In this document: positions 59,150-64,000 of the stretch, piece after piece
How positions within the stretch are numbered: position 1 is the stretch's first letter
Layout of the letters: the number at the start of each line of letters is the position of its first letter
Assembly: GCA_022113835.1 (NCBI GenBank)
Contig: JAILWY010000004.1
Span: 1,615,501 to 1,679,500 of the forward strand
Length of the DNA: 64,000 nucleotides
Origin: Atopsyche davidsoni
Taxonomy: Eukaryota > Arthropoda > Insecta > Trichoptera > Hydrobiosidae
Reading direction: 5' to 3'
Position numbers and translations under genes: made by a program
The notes under the pieces: generated by a model
The model's database searches: none
Seen by the model: the letters and a program-made list of their open reading frames with translations, nothing else
Told to the model about the DNA's origin: nothing

Positions 59150-59742
59150 TTAGTTATGGGTCTAGGTCCCATTATCGAGTTTTTTTGATCATTTTCTAGT
59201 CCGTTTTGCGAAAAATCGACTGCACCAATCAAAAATATTTAAATGCAAAAAGTTTGATACATCTCTTCATCCGAACAGAATATATTTTTATTTCTTATAA
59301 ATTTATTATTATTATGATAAATATGTGTTTTTTTCCGATTGAAGAGTAGGAATTTGGAGATTCGTCATGTCCCTTTTCCAAGAGTCTTAAGCATTCAAAA
59401 GTCTTTTTTTCAATTGAAATTAAAAGATTAAATATAAGCCCTGTGCGATATATTATTTTAAAAATTAAAAAAAAAAAAATGTTGAACACACTTTGGTTTT
59501 GAAAAGTCGTCATTTTATCAAATTTTTCAACATCTTCAAGATTTTATTTTACCCTAAAAATGGACGCAAATTAAATAATAAAAAATTGCTAAATATAATT
59601 TATAGTTTTCTAAATACTCTATAAAAAAATGAACTTTCGACATAGAAAAATAACGTGACAATTAAATTAATTAAATGACACGATTTCGCCAGGTAATGGA
59701 CTGCCTTGGACACCAATTAAAAGGCTGGAAGCAACTGCCTTA
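59150..59742 (+). repeat. Duplicated ~575-bp repeat, copy 2
   Basis: A direct copy of 56337-56912, high in identity. It has a 40-base addition (CATAGAAAAATAACGTGACA region) and a deletion in the GACTGCCTCTGG segment. No protein is encoded. Confidence 0.75.
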
Positions 59743-60375
59743 GGATGCCTTCAATTGGAACTTGGCAAGCGTGTCACGATGCTCCTCAAAGGTGGATGAT
59801 GAAGTCATCCTGAAGGGAAAGCCCCGTAGACGTCGTGTTCCAGAAAGATCCATTGTGACGTCACGGCTAAATTGGCAATTGTCAAGCTGTTATATATTAA
59901 TAAATAAATTATGCTTGTGTATGCATCAGCAGCGTGCGCTCTATATTAGCAATAATATATTTTTTCAATAAATAAATTGTCACGTTTGATAATGGCTATA
60001 ATTAACCAAACATGCAAATTAATAAAATATAACACATGGCTAATTTAAAAAAATAATTAAGCTTGAGTTATTTTTTCATAGTTGAATATTTTAAAGTTGT
60101 ATAGATTAATTGTATTCTTGTTCTCGAAGTACAAGAATGCAATAGTTGATAATGTCTGCATATAGAATACCGAAACGTCGAAATGTTAGCTATACATTGA
60201 CAGTACGATAATAGTTTTTTTTATTTTTATTAAGAACTGCTGCCATTACTGCTTGCGATTTGAAGTGAATTTCAAGGAACAATTATGGCACAGTAGATTT
60301 AGAATTTTTTTATTATATATATATATTTTTATTTTTTTATTTAAGTCCTTGTGGGTGCATCAGAGATCAATCCAC

Positions 60376-60501
60376 CATGACATCATGTCGAAATTTTCAG
60401 TTGTCATGTCCCATGCGAAGCCTCCTTCCAGCTGGGAAGAGCGACTGCTCCAGATTGGACCGCGCGTCATTCTCCATAGCGCCGAGTGGGTGACCAACCA
60501 C
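60376..60501 (+). CDS. Unrecognised possible exon
   Basis: From ATG at 60385 a frame reads MSKFSVVMSHAKPPSSWEER and continues to WVTNH, then meets a strong donor ACC/GTGAGTC at about 60502. A candidate acceptor GGGTGCATCAG lies near 60363. The minus strand is also open over this stretch. I recognise no family. GTGAGTCACCAT recurs 57 bases on, which argues for repeat sequence. Confidence 0.2.
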
Positions 60502-60699
60502 CGTGAGTCACCATGCAAATGAGACTCGTCTGCCGTGGCCGGGACCAGTTGTCTCCCGTGAGTCACCATCATCGGATGACGTCGAGCAAACTTCTTTCTC
60601 TTTTCTACTCTTGGCTACTTTTTAAACTACTGATCTTTCCTTGTGTTCAATAATATGGCAATCGATTCAGTCACAGTTATTTTTACATAATATATGTAT

Positions 60700-60857
60700 A
60701 CCTCCTCGCTCGCTCTTTCCATTCTGTGCCTTGAGCGTGTGTAAAGGATCGGTAATGGACTTGGAATGATTGTGGAGGGATGTGCTGTGTCAAAGTGTAG
60801 AAGTAGTATCAGATTTAAACGCCCGATCTTTGTAAGGAAAGGATTATATAATAATGC
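60700..60857 (+). repeat. Dispersed repeat (GTGTGTAAAGGATCGG family), copy 3
   Basis: It has all the blocks in order, with GCGTGTGTAAAGGATCGGTA and GTAGTATCAGATTTAAACGC. A fourth, partial relative lies near 33975-34035 (CACACGCTCGGGGCACAGAG). Confidence 0.7.
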
Positions 60858-63091
60858 TATTGAATTTATTTTCCAATATAAAACTGCTGTATTGAAGAAC
60901 CCGTGAACTCACTACACTATTTTCCCATGAAAAAACCATGCACACTGACTCACCATGAGTATATACTCATGAGACGGTCGCCAACCTCCTCTGAGGAGAG
61001 TTGAATATATACATATATTATATCATACATGTTGAATGATGAATAGAGCCCAAAAGACCTTCTACACTTATATAACATGCTTGGCTTGTGGTGTTTCATT
61101 TGCAATACATATTAGGATATAAATAAAAACGTTTATGAATGAATATTTATGTTATATCATAAGACATATTCTTCGAATCAAATAATGCCAGGAGGGAATA
61201 GAATCGGGGATCCCTCGGTCCAGAGTCAGCCATCGATGTGCCAGCACTTACCTGAGACTTATGCTAATTTACCTGCGGGCTCTTGCACATGAGCGACCAC
61301 AGTCACGTGTATAGTTCGCTCAGTTCTTGGAAGCGCGGGGAAAACCCGCCTTCGGTCTTCGCCTGATGAACTACCTGAATGATGTATCATTAATAGTGAC
61401 GCGCGTAATCGATTATGCATAATCGAAAAATCGATCATTTGAACTCATGAACTTATTTCCTTTTGACCATTTCTTCGACCATATCTCTATCTCACCAATC
61501 CAGCCACTGGTGCAAATTCTGCATCCACGTGAGCTTCCTTCTTCCAATGCCCCTTTTTACTTCGATTTTTACATGAAGGATGCCATACTTTCATCAGGAA
61601 AGGTTTACATTATATAATAGTAAACTGCGATGTACTCACTTCTCTGTCTTCCCATGAATACCATGCCATGAACTTATAATATATTCTTAAATAAGCCTGC
61701 AAGCAGAATGTAAATAAAAATAAATAAATATATTATCTAGAAAATTACGAAAATAATTGTGTTATGGGTCATTTCGATTTGATATGTATTTAAATGGCGA
61801 AAGTATTTATAATTAAGTGATTTTTGTGAAATTTTTAGCATTTTGCATAGTAAATTTGGTAAACCGGTCCGTCGTGGGTAAAAATGTTATTGGCCTTATT
61901 TTTTAAAAATAATGCTTTGAATGAAAAAAAAAATGCGCTTAATCGAAAATTTATTCAATAATACAATAGTATAAGTTATTAATTTAAAAAAAAAATAGTG
62001 TTAAACTTTTGACATTGTATTATAAATCAAAGGTTATATTCAAGTCCCAGCGATGGAATTATTTGATACATAATATTATTTTATTTATTTCAATAAACCC
62101 CTTCACTAGTTATTATTAAACTGCCAGCAAAAAAACTCTCTTCTATGCCAATGACTGGATTCGATCAGCTGTAAACCAAAAAAACCCCGAAACCAAGTTA
62201 TATAATTAAACTATATATATACATAGCTTAGCTATTTAAAATGCACTGGTTTATGGTACGATATAGTGTTTTCCCTGTTTTATTATTCATAAGTAAATGT
62301 GATTTTTATTTATACATCATGTATATATTTGTAGTTTATTCATATTCATTCATACGCGTGTTTTCCCATTTGTAAATAAAAACCCGTTAACAAGGAAAAA
62401 TCTATTTATTTTGCATGTTTATTTTTTTTGATATTTCAAGTTTTTGCAAGGAATTCACATTATTTAAATTTTTTAGTATTGATTTTTTAGTATTCCAAGT
62501 GCAATAAGCAGTATTTTTTTTAAAATGCTATTTATGAATAGTAAATTCAATATCTGAGCAAGCAGCTACGGTCATTTAATTTGTCTTTACTATGAGTGTT
62601 TGGTTGTTTTATTTTTCAAAAAAACGTTGAAAGGTTTGTAGCACGTTTAGAGCCACCCTGTATATATCTGATTGACTGTACGGTGCAGCGATGACTTCAT
62701 ATGGGCAAATACAATTTGCACTTGCCATCGACTCAATCAAGGCAACCTTGCTCAAGAGCAACTCTGTGGGATAGGACTGAAGCGGAATGCATTGCATAAC
62801 TGCATAATGCAGTAAACAAGGAAAATCATTGCGTTTTTTTTTACTGTTTCCCTGTTCTGACCCAACCTTAAACTTGAAACTGACCTGCGTTATGTAAATG
62901 TTGCAAGTTGATGCTGGAAAGATTAATAAGTCAACCTCCGCGGCGGCACGACTAATCCACGAGAAACTGGTTCAATTTGTAATTCTCCAAATTGCTTTGG
63001 ATTGCCTCTATTAGAAGCACTTTGCGTCCTTGTGACGAAACACGTACGATTACTATATAATTTATTTAATATATACTTACATAAATATATA

Positions 63092-63094
<3 letters not shown>

Positions 63095-63172
<78 letters not shown>
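63095..63172 (+). repeat. (AT)n microsatellite
   Basis: About 38 TA units. Frames on both strands here are repeat artefacts. Confidence 0.97.
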
Positions 63173-63173
<1 letters not shown>

Positions 63174-64000
63174 TCACTCTAGTTTGATGATATTTACGAA
63201 TAACATTTATTAAAAGCCAAATAGAAGATCATGACAATTGATGGTAAGCATTTTAGCATCTGAGGGGTTCTCACAAATAAGTTGTATTCTGCCAGCCATT
63301 TGGCTATTCATATTTGTTACATTCGTAGAACCAATTCATTCTCTTAAAATAAAACCAATACCCATGAGAGATTCATAACGTTTTGAATCAAACGTTGATG
63401 TTGCAAGTCTTCTCATGTCCGCATATAATAGAGAAGTTAAGATTAAAATAACAAGATATTTGCTTTAACATAAAGGCTTATTAAGTGCGCTTGTCTGGGG
63501 CAGGGGTTAGAAACCTTTTCACATTAGAAGGCCGCAATCGAAGGCCGAATTCATTGACCCTGTTGAGGTTATTGATTCATACACGAAACGACGAGAAAGA
63601 CTATACACACTGCGACACAAAAGACAGCCAAACGGTGTAACCAATAGCCAAAAAATTACCTGTTAAGTCATCAGTTGGTTATCGGTTCTGCTGCCGCGTG
63701 TGTAGGCAGCTTTGAAGACGTATAAGACCACGGGTTCTCTACCCCTGGTCCAATGGCTACTTGTCCTTGAATATTCATGCAGTATAAATGTCACTTGAGT
63801 GAATACACGCTGGATGCAATATCAATATTGTCAGGAATAACACGCATGTTTGCACAACCTTTGGCTCTCGAGCCAGCAAAGAACTATACAGCGCCAATAA
63901 AAAGTAATAAATATATAATAAATCTTATTTATTACTCATACAGGTTACCCACATGTTGGATTTTGCGAGTCACCAAAATTAGGTACATCGGTTTCGCATT

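Larger units (their letters stand above)
46501..64000. other. Upstream flank of the ETS gene, repeat-filled, no confident gene
   Basis: 17.5 kb with mariner/Tc1, piggyBac, Tigger, SINE and other repeat remnants listed separately. The stretches 47000-47500, 48400-49700, 49900-50900, 57000-57800 and 61600-62600 hold only AT-rich sequence in which I recognised nothing. Confidence 0.5.

Noticed and set aside
62609..62797. 62-codon minus frame
   Set aside because: No motif, and it runs into a transposon terminus (TACAGGGTGGCTCTAAAC).
62923..63187. Frames across the AT microsatellite at the right end
   Set aside because: Same repeat artefact, Ile-Tyr alternation on both strands.

Overview
The window is animal nuclear DNA, most likely from an insect or other arthropod. 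It is AT-rich, its genes are split by spliceosomal introns (GT-AG boundaries that keep frame across every junction), it carries hAT, mariner/Tc1, Tigger/pogo-like, piggyBac and tRNA-derived SINE remnants, and it has long AT and GT microsatellites. Two protein-coding genes are well supported, both on the minus strand. Almost everything else is intronic or intergenic sequence dominated by old mobile elements. The species cannot be named from sequence alone.

Layout. Positions 1-160 may hold the last exon of a plus-strand gene that begins outside the window. 161-8722 is AT-rich intergenic DNA with no gene seen. 8738-12975 holds ten exons of an SLC26-family (SLC26A11-like) sulfate/anion transporter. 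A further exon at 20174-20486, 7.2 kb upstream, joins the first of these in a compatible phase and gives a 713-residue reading frame with a Gly/Ser/Cys-rich N-terminus. A minus-strand 5' leader exon with an arthropod-type initiator may lie at 37314-37499, which would put the promoter 17 kb upstream of the start codon. 42670-46500 holds a two-exon ETS-family transcription factor of 379 residues (Pointed/SAM domain, AT-hook, ETS domain), its single intron cutting the ETS domain. 46501-64000 has no confident gene.

The intronic and intergenic DNA is a mosaic. It contains short hAT elements with recognisable 8-bp target duplications, one inside the ETS intron; a hAT transposase remnant; a mariner/Tc1-like element with long terminal inverted repeats plus three broken relatives; a piggyBac N-terminal fragment; a Tigger-like MITE with TA target duplication; a 253-bp element whose 62-bp inverted arms enclose a tRNA-like sequence; several tRNA-derived SINE heads; a degenerate ~175-bp tandem array (28.55-29.79 kb); and a second tandem array with an AAGCTGCTAT core (39.6-40.1 kb). 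A few GC-rich islands stand out as possible regulatory or exonic DNA but could not be assigned.

The two genes are unrelated in function: one is a membrane anion exchanger, the other a DNA-binding regulator. They share a strand, with the ETS gene upstream. If the distal leader exon is real, the transporter transcription unit ends about 5 kb downstream of the ETS gene's 3' end.
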